Position numbers and translations under genes: made by a program. Source: Ailurus styani (taxonomy: Eukaryota; Chordata; Mammalia; Carnivora; Ailuridae). From it: a stretch of 64,000 nucleotides of DNA. Below are positions 21,650-34,066 of this stretch, one piece after another. The first letter of the stretch is position 1; every line of letters begins with the position of its first letter. The notes below the pieces were generated by a model. The model did not search any database and was not told the DNA's origin. It worked only from the letters and a program-made list of their open reading frames with translations. The DNA lies in contig LNAC01000101.1 in assembly GCA_002007465.1 (NCBI GenBank), positions 2,610,258-2,674,257 on the forward strand, read 5' to 3'.

Positions 21650-22930
21650 AGTGCCATGAAGAAGACTTTGTTTACCACAGGGTAGGAACTGGAGAGAATG
21701 GGAGACAGTCCACCTAGGCTCTGACAGAAACCTGGTTTGGCCTCCCCAGGACACACAGAACACTATGGTTGTTGGTCTCCAGGCAGGGAAGGTTGCTTCT
21801 CTTGTGAAAGCATAAAGAAGCCAGAAAACTGAATTTGGGAAGCTTACCAACAAGAAACAACCCATGTCACAAATCATTCTGTAGTCAGTCCTGACAGTGG
21901 CTAACTGCATCCTCCACCAAGGGGAAACAACAAAATAACCTTTGATTACCATCCTCGCTCCTGGGCCTCTACTCTGACAGAAATAACAGGGAGCTTCTGG
22001 TTCAATGCCAATCCTGCTCCTACCTTCCCTGCCCTCCCCTCCACTTGAGCTCCTTCCTCTCCTTTCTACTGGTTCCTCTCTATTCTGGCTGATCCAGTCC
22101 AGGCCCTCAGAATCCTCTTCTTGCTCCTACTTTTAAAGTCTGGAATTCCCTAGAAGTCTAGCCTCAGTTCTCCTCTCCATTCTACCTCTTCCCAGGCAAT
22201 CTCAGCCACTCTCATGGTTTTAACTTGCAAGAATGGACTTGTCCCAAATTCGTATCTACCTTAAACCAGAGACCTAGATTTCCAACTTCATAACACACAC
22301 ATCCATGTGGATGCCACACTTAATGGATCATATTCTCCAGACTCTGTCGTAGTTTGGGTTCCCTCAAATCTACCTCCTTAAGGTAGAGATTTGAGAGCAA
22401 ACTGTTTATTTGGGAGGGGACACGGGAAGACTGGAGCAGAGGAGTGAGAAGGTGAAGCATGGAATGAAAGTGTGTTTCATCGAGCAAGTTACCACAGTGG
22501 GTACCTAATGGTTAATCCCACTGGGGATCTCTGGGAACCAGCATATGAAATACACCCAGCAGCACTATCCCACTGGAGGGGCAAGGAGCTGGGGTGGCCA
22601 TACGTCATTATTCTTGGTTGAGGGCTTCCGGGGAGTTGGAAGGGTGTGGATTCCGCAGCGCTTTCACTCTGCTGTTCTGGGTTGCAAAGTGGGCACCAGA
22701 AAACTCTCTGGCGAAGAAATGCAGGTGCTAACAATGGGAAGGCAGGTCAGCGTTCACAGAAGTGGTGAGGGGAAGGGCATACAGGCAGGGTATCCATGCT
22801 CTGGCTACGCATTCACACCTAGAATTCCTCTCAGATTCCCTATCGTAGTTGGTATCACCCAACCCAGAGAAAAATGGTGTCAAAACTAGCTCCTCTTTCT
22901 CTTTCACCTCCACACCTAGACCCTGAGGTT
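21650..22930. other. No gene recognised; unclassified old repeat likely
   Basis: The segment 22340-22890 ('gagagcaaactgtttatttg' onward) has the look of an old dispersed element that recurs in mammals, but I cannot name it. The rest is unique-looking. Open frames of 105 and 114 codons have no motif. Confidence 0.4.
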
Positions 22931-23720
22931 TCTATACCCTGAGTGGTACATCCTTTCCTTTCTTGTCATGCCCACTGCCAAAGCCTTGGTTTCAACTGGA
23001 TTTTCTACACTCAGCCTTTTCCACCTCTCCTCTATCCACTAAAAAAACTGCCAGCGTGAACATTCTAAACTGCAAATCCATTTACACACTACATTAAAAA
23101 TACTTCAGGGGTTTATAATGAGGTATCTGGAATAATCAAATTCATAAAGACAGTAAGCAGAAAGGTGGCTGCCCAGGGCTGGGGGGAGGGAAAGGGGGGT
23201 TAGTGTGTAACGGGGACACCTTCAGTCTGGGAAGATGGAAAAGTTCTGCAGATGAGTGGTGGAGATGGTTGCACAACAGTGAGAATGTATTTAATGCCAC
23301 TGAACTATATACACTGAAAACAGTTAAGATGGGTAAATGTTACGTCTATTTTATCACATTAAAATTTTTTAATACTTCAATGGTTCCAACTGCCTAAGGA
23401 ATAAAGTCTAAGCATCTTCACATGACACATTAGCCCATCCTTTAGACCTCACCTGTCCCTCCAGCCTCATCTCCTACCAACCCAGCTCTGTCCCAGCATT
23501 TCACACTACCTGTAGTCTCCAGAATACATCTTGCATTTCCATATCTGTTTCCCACAGGGCTTTCTGGTTTCCCTTCCTAGACCACCATTCCCACCCTTGC
23601 ATATGAGCAATTTCTCTTCATTCCTCAAAACTCGTTCATTCATTTTTTCAATGATTATTTACTGGGTCTGTGATTCCCATCTTAAGAAACAGAGAGTGGT
23701 GGGAAAGGCGGGGCGGGAAC
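22930..23720 (+). repeat. L2 remnant split by an L1M 3' end
   Basis: L2-like text (cacctgtccctccagcctca, 'catttccatatctgtttccc') from 23380 continues a piece ending near 23105. Between them, 23109-23375, is an old L1M 3' end ('ggagatggttgcacaacagt', 'actgaactatatacactg'). Confidence 0.55.
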
Positions 23721-24205
23721 AAGGGATTTGAAGGAACCATGTGTATAAGGTCCTTGAGAGGCATCTAAGAAGAGGGTCTTGCCACACTTGGGAATGTCAA
23801 GGGAGCTGAAGCTTCAACGCCTCTGCATGTAAGGGACTCTCTGGTAGTTATCCTCTCTCCTTGGTGCTGCTTCTGAGCTTCGTGCGTACTTCTAATTTCT
23901 GCACATACCACATTGTTTATAATCGTTTTATAAGCTTCTATATTAGTCATGATTCTCTAGGTTGCCAGTGACATTAAACCAATCTGAACTAGCTTTACAA
24001 AAAGAGAGGGGAGGACTCATCAGCTTCCATAAATAAACCATGGAAAGCGCAGAGGTGGATATGGCCTGTGGAACAAAGGAACCTGGGAACATCCACTCTC
24101 CGTGCCTATCTGCGTGTTCCCTTCACCCTCTCAGTGGGACTTACAGGTTCAGGCAGCATGAGATTCATGTAGAGAGTTAATTTCAAAAATACCCCAGTCC
24201 ACCAA
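23721..24205. other. No gene recognised
   Basis: Unremarkable non-coding sequence; no repeat family recognised with confidence. Confidence 0.45.
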
Positions 24206-24223
24206 TTCTAGGAGACACATTTT

Positions 24224-24415
24224 TTTTTAAGATTTATTTATTTATTTATTTGACAGAGAGAGAGAGATCACAAGTAGGCAGAGAGGCAGGCAGAGAGAGG
24301 AGGAAGCAGGCTCCCCGCTGAGCAGAGAGCCTGATGCGGGCCTCGATCCCAGGACCCTGAGATCATGATCTGAGCCAAAGGCAGAGGCTTTAACCCACTG
24401 AGCCACCCAGGCGCC
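24224..24415 (-). mobile_element. SINEC, antisense
   Basis: TSD ctagg(ag/cc)acacatttt at about 24208-24223 and 24416-24431. Confidence 0.92.
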
Positions 24416-24538
24416 CTAGGCCACACATTTTAATATTCCTGAAGTCAGCATACCTCTTACAGTTCCCATTGGCTTCCAATGCCAATGCCTATGTGTGGAC
24501 ATGTGCAAAATCGGGCACTTAAAGAATAAGCTCACCAA

Positions 24539-24778
24539 GGGGCACCTGGGTGGCCCAGTCAGTTAAGCATCTGCTTTCGGCTCATGTCATGATCTCAGGG
24601 TCCTGGGATCGAGCCCCACATGGGGCTCCCTATCCCTCTGCCTCTGTCCCCCACTTGTGTTCTCTCTCTCTCTTTCTCTTTCTTTCAAATAAATAAATAA
24701 AATCTTTAAGGAAGAAGATGAAGAGGCAGACGAAAAAGGAGGAGGAGGAGAAGATGAAGGAGAAGCAGCAGCAGCACC
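24539..24778 (+). mobile_element. SINEC with expanded purine tail
   Basis: 10-bp TSD agctcaccaa at 24529-24538 and 24779-24788. The tail after AAATCTTTAA has become a roughly 70-bp GAA/GAG/GGA/GCA-rich purine tract (24709-24778); the TSD shows that the tract belongs to the insertion. Confidence 0.92.
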
Positions 24779-24789
24779 AGCTCACCAAA

Positions 24790-25123
24790 AAGCATGGTGA
24801 CTTCATTTTCATCCTAGACGGCCTCACAGACAACTGCAATCCTACAATATTCCAGCCTACGAACTAAGCAAGGATGTTCAAAGAAGGGAGGTGAGACCTG
24901 ATTGTTTAATTGACACCTTCTGGTCGATACCTTCAGTTAAGATCAAGGGAAATGTCAGCATCAAATCTGCAGAACAGATGTCACAAGCTCAGAAAGAAAT
25001 CCTGGAGCAAAGTGAGGAACGTTTTCACAACCAACACACTACCAGTGCTCTTGATGGCAGAGGGGATATTATCAATGAAAAAAATCACAGACGTAAATGA
25101 CTTGAGTGAAAAAGTGACTCAAA
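24790..25123 (+). other. Open but unassigned sequence
   Basis: A 69-codon frame (24891-25100, peptide containing EQMSQAQKEILEQSEERFHN) looks less repetitive than its surroundings, but there is no convincing start, acceptor or family match. I would not call it a gene. Confidence 0.2.
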
Positions 25124-25135
25124 AGAGACACTCTG

Positions 25136-25336
25136 GGGGGGCCCTGGTAGCTCAGTTGGTTAAGCATCCAACTCTTGGTTTCAGCTCAGGTCATGATCTC
25201 AGGGTCGTGGGATCAAGCCCCAAGTTGGACTCCAGGCTTAACTCAGAATCTGCTAAAGTTTCTGTCTCTCTCCCTCTGTCCCTCCCCACACTCCCACTAC
25301 CTCTCTCTCAAATAAATAAATCTTAAAAAGAGAGAG
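25136..25336 (+). mobile_element. Older SINEC subtype
   Basis: Head GGGGCCCTGGTAGCTCAG, body with 'catccaactcttggtttcag'; 12-bp TSD agagacactctg at 25124-25135 and 25337-25348. Confidence 0.9.
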
Positions 25337-25349
25337 AGAGACACTCTGA

Positions 25350-25960
25350 ATGTAAGGAAGTTCTAGAAATACCTTAACCAATGTATCACGCTTATATTTT
25401 CTTTTGTGCACATATACAAGAATGGAATAGGACATACACTGATGTCTAAATACTCTAAAAGATCTTTCAGGAAGTCTAAAATAAAAAATGTACCTAATAA
25501 GCATCGTATCATAGTTTAATTGACAGTATTTTTTTCTTTTTTAGTGGAACACGAAATAATTGTTTTAAAATTGCTACCATCTTAGATTTTACAAAATTGT
25601 ATTTATTGGACACTTACTGTGCACTGGACACATACATTAAGCAAAACAAGGGCCAAGCTCCCATGGAGTTCATGCACCCTTATAACTTTTGAGAACAAAG
25701 GGGGCCTCTTGCTCACTGGCTCCATTTTGAACTATCCAAAGAAAAGTGATTACCCTGGTATGGATGACAAGGTCACCCCTGGAAAAATTTTTGTGAACAG
25801 GGAGTATGGATGAAGTTCTATGATTGTTTCAGTCTGGGTCATGGCCAATCCTTGTGCCCAAAGCTAAGACTACTTCCAGAAGGAGGAAGGAAGGAGCACT
25901 GAACAGAAAAAAAATTACAGTTGTTTTAATGTCCATTTGTCCCATAAGACTGTGGGCACA
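25350..25960. other. No gene recognised
   Basis: AT-rich, then a part near 25600 ('ttggacacttactgtgcact') that resembles old L2/MIR-like sequence. No exon-like feature. Confidence 0.4.
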
Positions 25961-25977
25961 CAGAAGTAGGGTTCTTG

Positions 25978-26186
25978 GGGCGCCTGGGTGGCAAAGTCAT
26001 TAAGTGTCTGCCTTCAGCTCGGGTCATGATCCCAGGGTCCCAGGATCGAGCCCCACATCAGGCTTTCTGCTCTGTGGGAAGCCTGCTTCCCCCTCTCCCC
26101 CTGCTTGTATTCTCTCTCTCTCTCTCTCTCTGTGTCAAATAAATAAATAAAATCTTAAAAAAAAAAGAAGAAGAAGAAGAAGAAGA
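25978..26186 (+). mobile_element. SINEC with (GAA)n tail
   Basis: 16-bp TSD agaagtagggttcttg at 25962-25977 and 26187-26202; about eight GAA units terminate the tail. Confidence 0.94.
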
Positions 26187-26202
26187 AGAAGTAGGGTTCT
26201 TG

Positions 26203-27130
26203 TCTATACCAGGCAGGGTCCAATCAAGAAAACAAAATTCAAAAGAGTTAGTTCAATGGCAGGAATTTAATATGGGAAGTAATTACAAGGTTTGGGGAAG
26301 GGCTACGCAGCCAAATGGGATGGTGGGATGGTGAGCCACCCCAGAAATCGGAAAGAGTAGGACATTACAGCTAGAGGGGAAAGGAAGAAGGTAGTATCAC
26401 CAGAGGCCAGGGTCACTCAGCTGGAGCTGGAACCACCCCAGAGATGTTGTTCAAAGCAGAAAACAGGGAGAGAAATCCCCTGGCTTTTCCCTTCCTCTCA
26501 CCTTCCAATCTCCCACTAGTGCCTTCTCCCGGCCACCCTCAGTCATCACCATTTGACAAAGGAGCCTGCAAAGTAAAGTTGGCAGAATCAGCTCCCTCCA
26601 ACATAGAGAACATGAGACGGGTGGGGATTGAGTCTGACGGTAACAAGGCGGATAACCGGGCCATCAATGCCAGATCTGTCTCTGTATCTCCAGTGCCTAA
26701 CATTGCACCTGTTCCTACAGAAGGAAATCAACTAAGTATGAAGAGAAACTAAGAACGACCATCGATATGCGAGGACAGAGATATGGTTGGAGCCTTACTG
26801 CACTAGAGAGAAGAGGGCAACTTATTCCACACAGGGTATAGAAGAGAGGATTCACAACAAATACGATGAACGAAAAATCATACAACTAATGAGCAAGGAT
26901 TTGCCAGAGAAATAAAAAGGTGAGAAAGTGAGCCAGGCAAGGAACATTGCACACCTTGAAGGCAGGGGACACAAAAGACTTTCAAGGAACGATGAGATTC
27001 AAAGTCAAATTCTATTAAGTGTACCTCTCAATGGGATTATATAGCTTTCCCTTTTATTATTTACACAATGTGTTAAACTGACATATGTCCTTATATCAAA
27101 CCATTCTTGAGTTCCTATAATAAAAATAAT
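26203..27130. other. No gene; unclassified old repeat at 26203-26680
   Basis: The first part (cagggtccaatcaagaaaac onward) resembles a common old interspersed repeat of mammals that I cannot name. A 102-codon frame at 26444-26752 lies within it and has no motif. Confidence 0.4.
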
Positions 27131-27138
27131 TTGGCCAA

Positions 27139-27286
27139 GAGGCACCTGGGTGGCTTAGTCAGTTGAGCATCTGACTCTTGTTCTTGGCTCAGGTTTTGAT
27201 CTCATGGTCATGAGTTTGAGCCCTGTGCTCGGCTCTGCACTGGACATGGAGCTTACTTAAAAAACAAAACAAAACAAAACAAAAAA
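27139..27286 (+). mobile_element. Older, short SINEC subtype
   Basis: GGCACCTGGGTGGCTTAGTC head, body 'gagcatctgactcttgttct', then an (AAAAC)n tail. Diverged TSD taatttggccaa / ctatttgggcaa. Confidence 0.85.
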
Positions 27287-27345
27287 CTATTTGGGCAAAC
27301 TGTATTACTTTTTTAATTCTGCTGAATTCATTTTGCCATTTTTTT

Positions 27346-27534
27346 AAAAGATTTTATTTATTTATTCGACACAGAGAGAGAGATCACAGGTAGGCAGAGA
27401 GGCAGGCAGAGAGAGAGGAGGAAGCAGGCTCCCTGCTGAGCAGAGAGCCCGATGCGGGCCTCGATCCCAGGACGCTGAGATCGTGACCTGAGCCGAAGGC
27501 AGAGGCTTTAACCCATCGAGCCACCCAGGCGCCC
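27346..27534 (-). mobile_element. SINEC, antisense
   Basis: 13-bp TSD ttgccattttttt at 27333-27345 and 27535-27547. Confidence 0.94.
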
Positions 27535-27537
27535 TTG

Positions 27538-27669
27538 CCATTTTTTTTTAAGTAGGCTCCACACCAGCATGAAGCCTGGGGCTTGAACTTACCGCCCTGC
27601 GANCCATTTTTTTTTTAAGTAGGCTCCACACCAGCATGAAGCCTGGGGCTTGAACTTACCGCCCTGCGA
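27538..27669. other. Duplicated block around a single N (probable assembly artefact)
   Basis: Bases 27538-27602 and 27604-27669 are essentially the same and are joined by one N at 27603, directly downstream of the SINE at 27346. Confidence 0.85.
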
Positions 27670-27729
27670 TCAAGACCTGACCTGAGACCAAGGGTCGGAC
27701 CCTTAACTGACTGAGCCCCCAGGTGCCCC
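27548..27729 (-). mobile_element. Older SINEC subtype, antisense
   Basis: Tail-to-head antisense text ending 'gactgagcccccaggtgccc'. Part of it is falsely repeated across the N at 27603, so its true length is about 120 bp. Confidence 0.8.
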
Positions 27730-27734
27730 AACTG

Positions 27735-28500
27735 CTATTCTACTTAGGGTATGTGCATATACACCACATGTGATCTTTGGTCTATAGTTTGCTCTTGTGA
27801 GCTTCCCTTGTCCTCTATCAGGGTTACTTTAACTTTGTGAAATTACTTGGAGAGCTTTCTGTATTTTCATATATTCTGACATATTTTAATAGCAGTGGGA
27901 TTGTCATCACCAACCTTTAATCATTTAAGCATTTGTGATTCTGCCTGTGGGTTAACTCAATCTCATTCTTGTCATTCCTGCTACCCACTTTTTGGCTGCT
28001 TGGCACCCCTGTGACATCCATCCCAACTCCCTCGTTCCTGGTACCACAAAACCCTGATCTTTATCCTCCAGCTATAGTGCATTAAACCCTCAAGGCCCTT
28101 GCCCCTGTCCCACCTAACTCTTCTTCCCCCTTTATTTTAGAGCTCTCCTCCTTACAGAAAGTCTTGCCTGATACGGCCTGTTCTAAGCCCCCGTGCCCGA
28201 TTCTGTGCCCGCCTGGTCCTGGCTTGTTGTCTTCTTGGGTAATTGGCTGCTCACTCATCTGTCTCCCCACCCAGACATTATGCTGAAAGACTGCTTTGTA
28301 CCTTATCCCTCACCATAATCTTAGCTCTGGCACACAGTAGGTACTCGCTATGTAGCAATCAAGTCAGTGTTATAAACCTGCACCTCAGAAACAAGAGAAG
28401 AAAGAAAAAATTAAGTTGGCCAAATGAATGGCCATTACTTATTGTCTATGGCTGCTTTTGGCTATAAGGGCAGAGTTGAGTCGTTATGAGAGAGACTGCA
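27735..28500 (+). repeat. Low-repeat sequence with an L2-like piece
   Basis: From about 27960 to 28370 the text is L2-like (ending 'agctctggcacacagtaggt', 'actcgctatgta'). Nothing exon-like is seen. Confidence 0.45.
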
Positions 28501-30420
28501 TGACCCTGGAAATCCCAAAATAGTTACTATCTGACTCTTTATAGAAAAAGTTTGTAAACCCCCGGTTTAGAGTCTTCCCTCACATGCAGACTCCACTGAG
28601 CTATGCCCTTTTTGTGCATCAAAATAAGAGAGAATCCAGAAACGGTTGAAAAGAATGAGTTATTACTGCTCTAAGAAGGTGGGCAGGTTCTGTCTGTTTT
28701 TTTACCTTACTGACCCCCATTCGATGCCATGAGATACAGTGACCACGGCCACACTTGCCACTCTGAGTCCACGTGACCCCAAAACCATGCTCATCTAGTA
28801 TCTTCATGAATGTCGGCACCAGCCTGTTTATTTCCAAGGTATTGATTCACGTACAACGGGGAGCTGGCCCTAAACCCAAACAACTACAGGGAGCAGTCAA
28901 GAGAATGAGTGGGGCCAGCCGGGTCAGGGAGCACTTGTGTTGTAGCTAACGGAGGATCTTACTGCTCTGTGACTTTAGCCAATGATGAAATACTATTTAT
29001 TCAACAGAGGCTAGAGATACGGATTTTTATGTGAAATGTCTTGATTATTAAGGCGTTGTTAATTAACCAAAAGGTAAAACCAAAATCCTAGGCACTGCTG
29101 GGGAGAGGTAGGTGGTGCAGACACACTGAAAATGACCGGGCAGTACTTGGTTCTATTAACCACAGGCACATACTATGACCAGGAAATCCTGCTCCTGTGT
29201 CTAAATCCCAAAGAGATTCTCCTGTAGATCATGTGGGGGGGACATGTACAAGAGTTCCATTCAGCATTGCTTGAAGTGTCTGGGGGTAGGAATCCATGTC
29301 TGTGTCCATCCCCAGGACGAGAGAGCGAGGCAAGATGGAGTGGATACAGACACCAGATCACACAGCAACAGGGACAGGACACAAATACACAGTGGTGAAT
29401 GACAACACTGGGAAAGAGAGGGACAGCTATAACATGACACCATTTATGTAAATGAAAAACACACGCACACAAAACACAGTACACATTTTGAAGTACACAC
29501 ACAACAGAAGCATGTATATCCAACACATTCGAATAGTTTGCTATGGGCGGGGAGAATAAGCACGGGGTACACAGGATAGAAAGAAATGAATGAATCAGTG
29601 AACAAGTGCATAAACAAGTACACAAGGCAAGAGAGGGGCTTGCATGGACCGATGATGACAAAATGCCAAGAATGAGATTATGATTAGTCATTCCCCACAC
29701 CTGAGGTCCAAACACATGGGGAGAGGGAGGAAACAAGTCTACAACCAGACACATTCCATAGGGTTAGGAAGAAAAAAGTGGTTTGGAAATCTAAGCCCCC
29801 ACGCAGGTTCAGTGACCTCAGAAAACCTCTCAAACAAAAACCTTTAATTACACAATTATACCATCTGCTGCCTGGGGAGACAGACAGAACTCGACAGACG
29901 ATCCAAGCAGCTAGCTAATGGCAGCTTGGTGCTTGCCATCAACACCCTCTTCACAGAATGAAAAATCAGCCACGTGTTAAGCAGGGGACAGAACAAAGAA
30001 GACACGGTTTCCTACTTTCCTGTGGTTTTTCATTCAACGAGCATTAAAAGGCACCAACTGTATGCATTTCACCCTACTAGAGAGGCACAGCTAATGTAAC
30101 AGTAGGAGTTCCTGTCTGGTCCTCAGGGAATTCTTGATCTTCTGGGAGATTAAACTGAGCCCCAAAGGGTGAAGCAATGAAACCATCTAATTCTGTGGAG
30201 AAGGTGTGTATTAAGCTGCAAATTGCTGTGTTCGATGATAAGCCACCTGCCACCTTGAAGTGACCATAGGCCAATAGGGGAAGAAAATAATTTAAAATAG
30301 TTCAGTGGCTCCCCTGTGCTCTGCCACTGACATCCCTTCAAGGCTGTTTGACATGCCGCACTCTGGCTTCTTCCAAAGTCAGCAAACAGTTCTTTATCAA
30401 TCATTTCTATCTTAATATTC
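28500..30420. other. No gene recognised; possible old L1 remnant
   Basis: 28500-29080 looks unique. 29090-29700 has scattered features of an old L1 3' end ('gaccaggaaatcctgctcct', 'agttccattcagcattgctt'), so the 193-codon minus-strand frame 29173-29754 is probably an accident. 30040-30420 has no recognised family. Confidence 0.4.
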
Positions 30421-30436
30421 AAAAGTGTTGGGCAGG

Positions 30437-30633
30437 GGGCGCCTGGGTGGCTCAGTGGGTTAAGCCTCTGCCTTCAGCTCAGGTCATGATCTCAGGGTCC
30501 TGGGATTGAGACCTGCATCAGGCTCTCTGCTTAGCAGAGAGCCTGCTTCCCCCTCTCTCTGCCTGCCTCTCTGCCTACTTGTGATCTCTCTCTCTCTCTC
30601 TGTAAAATAAATAAATAAAATCTTAAAAAAAAA
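30437..30633 (+). mobile_element. SINEC
   Basis: 16-bp TSD aaaagtgttgggcagg at 30421-30436 and 30634-30649. Confidence 0.95.
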
Positions 30634-30649
30634 AAAAGTGTTGGGCAGG

Positions 30650-31200
30650 AGCAAAAAACACTTGATAATCCGGCAGAGAGAAACCATTTCCAGGTATGGT
30701 ATCCATCTTTTTCTGTGGAAACTAGGAGGGAAATTTTGCAGAAAACAATTAACATAGCAGGCTTGAGACTGCAATTCTCCAAAAGGCCCTGCTTGCAAGG
30801 TTAGCCCTTGGCTGACATCAAGGAACTTAGGTTTGGGGGGTGGGGGTGGGGGCCCTAACATTTGCAGAACTGGTAAGAGAGTCCCACTGGCCTGAACTGT
30901 TTGTACAAACACCGTGGTTTACGCTAAACACCTGCTTTCCTGCTGGGAGTCTGAAGTTTTGGAATGTGCTAGGCAGAGGGCGCCTACATGACCAACCCCT
31001 GGTAAAAAGCACAGGCCCTGAGTCTGTAGTGAGCGTCCCTGGTAGACATGCTGTCACACGCTGTCACATCGCATCCTGGGGAATCGAACACGTGACTTCG
31101 CTGGGAGAGGCCTCTTGGAAGCCAGAGTCCTCCGGACTTGGCGCCGTGCACCTCTTCCCTTGGCTGATTTTGCTTTGTGGCCTTTCAGTGTTTAATACAT
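30650..31200. other. No gene recognised
   Basis: GC-moderate sequence with a G-run near 30835-30850. Open frames on both strands have no motif. Confidence 0.45.
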
Positions 31201-31812
31201 CATAGCCATGAATATGACAATAGGCTGAGTCCTGTCAGACCTAGCGAATCACCGACTCTGGGGGTGGTCTTGCAGACCTCCGACATACAGAGAAGTTCCA
31301 AATAAAAGATAATAGTGGAGGTTGGACTAAGATAATGGACTAAACACATCCTTCTGCTTTCCGGGTGGCCTGAAATTCTATGGCATTGGCAAAAACACTT
31401 TTCTAACAATACTAAATCAGTAAGAGACTGAAACAGCACCCCTGGGTAACTAGAATGTCGAAGAAATTTCTGAAAGGCAGAGGGTACTCGGAATTGACTG
31501 CCCATGCGCGCCTGGGAGGGGGCCGTCAGGCAGTGGAAAATGACAAGGGGATGGGGCTCTGAGGGTGCAGAGAGAAAGAGGGGTAGGGACGGAATGTGAC
31601 AACTGGATGAACTGGGAACTGCAGCCAGAACGGCCCAGACTACTGGACCCTTCCCCACAAATGCTGAGCAGCCCACAACAAATCCCCCCTCACCTGGAAT
31701 ATACACTCCACTCAGCAGGTTGGTGCAGCTCTTCCACAATCACCAGGGGCCACCTATGGCAAACAGCACGGGCAGGAAAACAGGAATCCGCAAACTCAAA
31801 GATGAGCCTCGG

Positions 31813-32010
31813 GGGCGCCTGGGTGGCTCAGTGGGTTAAAGCCTCTGCTTTCGGCTCAGGTCATGATCTCAGGGTCCTGGGATCGAGGCCCGCATCAGGC
31901 TCTCTGCTCAGCAGGGAGCCTGCTTCCCCCTCTCTCTCTCTCTGCCTGCCTCTCTGCCTCCTTGTGATCTCTCTCCCTCNAAAAAAAAATTTAAAAAAAA
32001 AAAAAAAAAA
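31813..32010 (+). mobile_element. SINEC with an N in its tail
   Basis: 15-bp TSD aaagatgagcctcgg at 31798-31812 and 32011-32025. Single N at 31980 where 'gaaataaataaa' should be. Confidence 0.94.
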
Positions 32011-32297
32011 AAAGATGAGCCTCGGAGGAAGAGTCACTGAGTTTTTATTCAACGTGGCAAAATGGGGACATCAAGTCAAGAGAACATATAGCCAAGGACA
32101 GAGAGTTAGTAGAGCACATAGAAGAAATCATTAGATATCTTTGGGAAGATCTGAGGGGACGCTCCATCGAGGAAAGCAAGCAGCTGAGAAGTGAAGATCT
32201 CTACGTCATGAAATAAAAAACCAGAGTGAAGGGCAGGCAGTACATGGAATAATGCTATTATTTGTAGGGGGGGAAAGAGGGATTAAGAATTGAATTC

Positions 32298-32501
32298 CTT
32301 TTTTTTTAAAGATTTTTATTTATGTATTTGATAGAGAGAGACAGCTAGAGAGGGAACACAAGCATAGGCAGTGGGAAAGGGAGAAGCAGGCTCCCTGCTG
32401 AGCAGGGAGCCTGATGAGGGGTTTGATCCCAGGACCCTGGGGATCGTGACCTGAGCCAAAGGCAGACAGATGCTTAACCAACTGAGCCACAGAGGCGCCC
32501 C
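32298..32501 (-). mobile_element. SINEC, antisense
   Basis: TSD aagaa(t/c)tgaattc at 32285-32297 and 32502-32514. Confidence 0.92.
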
Positions 32502-32652
32502 AAGAACTGAATTCTTATTTAACTGCATTTGCACAAAGAGACTTTGGAGGGACATATAAGAAACTAATAACATAGCTACTTGCTTGTGGGGTGATGGAGA
32601 AGTGGGCAGATGGGGGAAGGGATGGTGGGAGACCTTTCACTCATAGCTTTTT

Positions 32653-32847
32653 TTTTTTTTTAAAGATTGTATTTATTTATTTGACACAGAGAGAGAGTTC
32701 ACAAGTAGGCTGAGAGGCAGGCAGAGAGAGGAGGAAGCAGGCTCCCTGCTGAGCAGGGAACCCGATGCGGGACTTGATCCCAGGACCCTGAGATCATGAC
32801 CTGAGCCAAAGGCAGAGGCTTTAACCCACTGAGCCACCCAGGTGCCC
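32653..32847 (-). mobile_element. SINEC, antisense
   Basis: 15-bp TSD cactcatagcttttt at about 32638-32652 and 32848-32862. Confidence 0.94.
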
Positions 32848-33459
32848 CACTCATAGCTTTTTAATACAGTATGATTTCTGAACACTGAATATCAAATCTA
32901 TTCTAAAAGCTAAATTTTACAAAGTGGAGACTTTGAAAGTTAAATATATGATAATCAACATTGAAAAACACTCAACAGATGGACCAGGAGAGCTGACTAG
33001 ACAAAGCCAAACACTAGATTAGTAAACAGGAAAGTCCAAGGCAAGGAATCTCCTAAAATGTGGCTCCTAAAGATAAGAAGGCAGATCATCTGAGAAGAAA
33101 GTCCAGAAACATGAAAGACTAATTGTGAAATTCTGGTACCTATTTAATAGTAATTCCAGGAAAAGAAAATAAAGAAATGGAGGTAAGGAAATATTCAAAA
33201 GAGAAATTTCTCCCATGCCACAGAAGTGCATTAATCTTTGGAAAGAAAGGAACCACCAAACACTGAGCAGGAAGAACAGAGAGAACTACCCCTGGACAAA
33301 TAGTGAAGTTTTTGAACACCAAGGAAAAAGAAAAAAAATGGTAAAGCTTCAGAGAGAATGAACAGGTTAAAGATAAAGAAAGAGAAATCAGACTGCATAA
33401 ACTTCTCATCAACCACACTAGATACCAGCAGATAATGAGGAATTATCTTCAAAATGCAG

Positions 33460-33673
33460 GGTTTTGGGGTTTTTTTTAAGATTTTATGTATTTATTTGAG
33501 ACACAGAGAGAAGGCACGTGAGCATGAGTGGGGGTGGGGGGCAGACTGAGAGGAAGAAGCAGTCTCCCCACTGAGCAGGGAGACTGATTAGATCCTGGGC
33601 TCAATCCTAGAACCCTGGGATCATGACCTGAGCTGAAGGCAGATGCTTACCCAACTGAGCCACTCCGGCACCC
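33460..33673 (-). mobile_element. SINEC, antisense, older subtype
   Basis: TSD caaaatgcag at 33450-33459 and 33674-33683. Confidence 0.91.
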
Positions 33674-33875
33674 CAAAATGCAGAGAATAGAATTCTACTC
33701 TCGGTCGAGCATATTCGTGCAGAAAAGCAATATAAAAAATATTTTAAACATGCAAGGGCTCAGAAAGTTTACCATCCACAAAATCTCGGTGGGGGGGGAT
33801 TTCCTTAAGGATTCATTTAAGCAATAATGAATCCAAAAATTAGAAAAACAAGAGATAAAAGAACCAACAATGAGA

Positions 33876-34066
33876 GGGCGCCTGGGTGGTTCAGTGGGTT
33901 AAAGCCTCTGCTTTCCGCTCAGGTCATGATCTCAGCGTCCTGGGATCAAGGCCTACATCAGGCTCTCTGCTCAGCAGGGAGCCTGCTTCCTCCTCTCCCT
34001 GCCTCTCTGCCTACTTGTAATCTCTCTCTCTGTGTCAAAAATAAATAAAATCTTTAAAAAAAAAAA
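33876..34066 (+). mobile_element. SINEC
   Basis: 19-bp TSD aaaagaaccaacaatgaga at 33857-33875 and 34067-34085. Confidence 0.95.

Noticed and set aside
29173..29754. 193-codon minus-strand frame with many Cys/His/Ser
   Set aside because: No signal, domain or splice context; it lies in a segment that resembles an old L1 3' end.
31200..31739. 179-codon minus-strand frame
   Set aside because: No motif, and the plus strand here looks like repeat-derived sequence; no conserved start.
31565..32134. 189-codon frame and the many peptides reading GAWVAQWVKASAFGSGHDLRV
   Set aside because: This recurrent peptide is the translation of the SINE itself and appears at many loci in the window.
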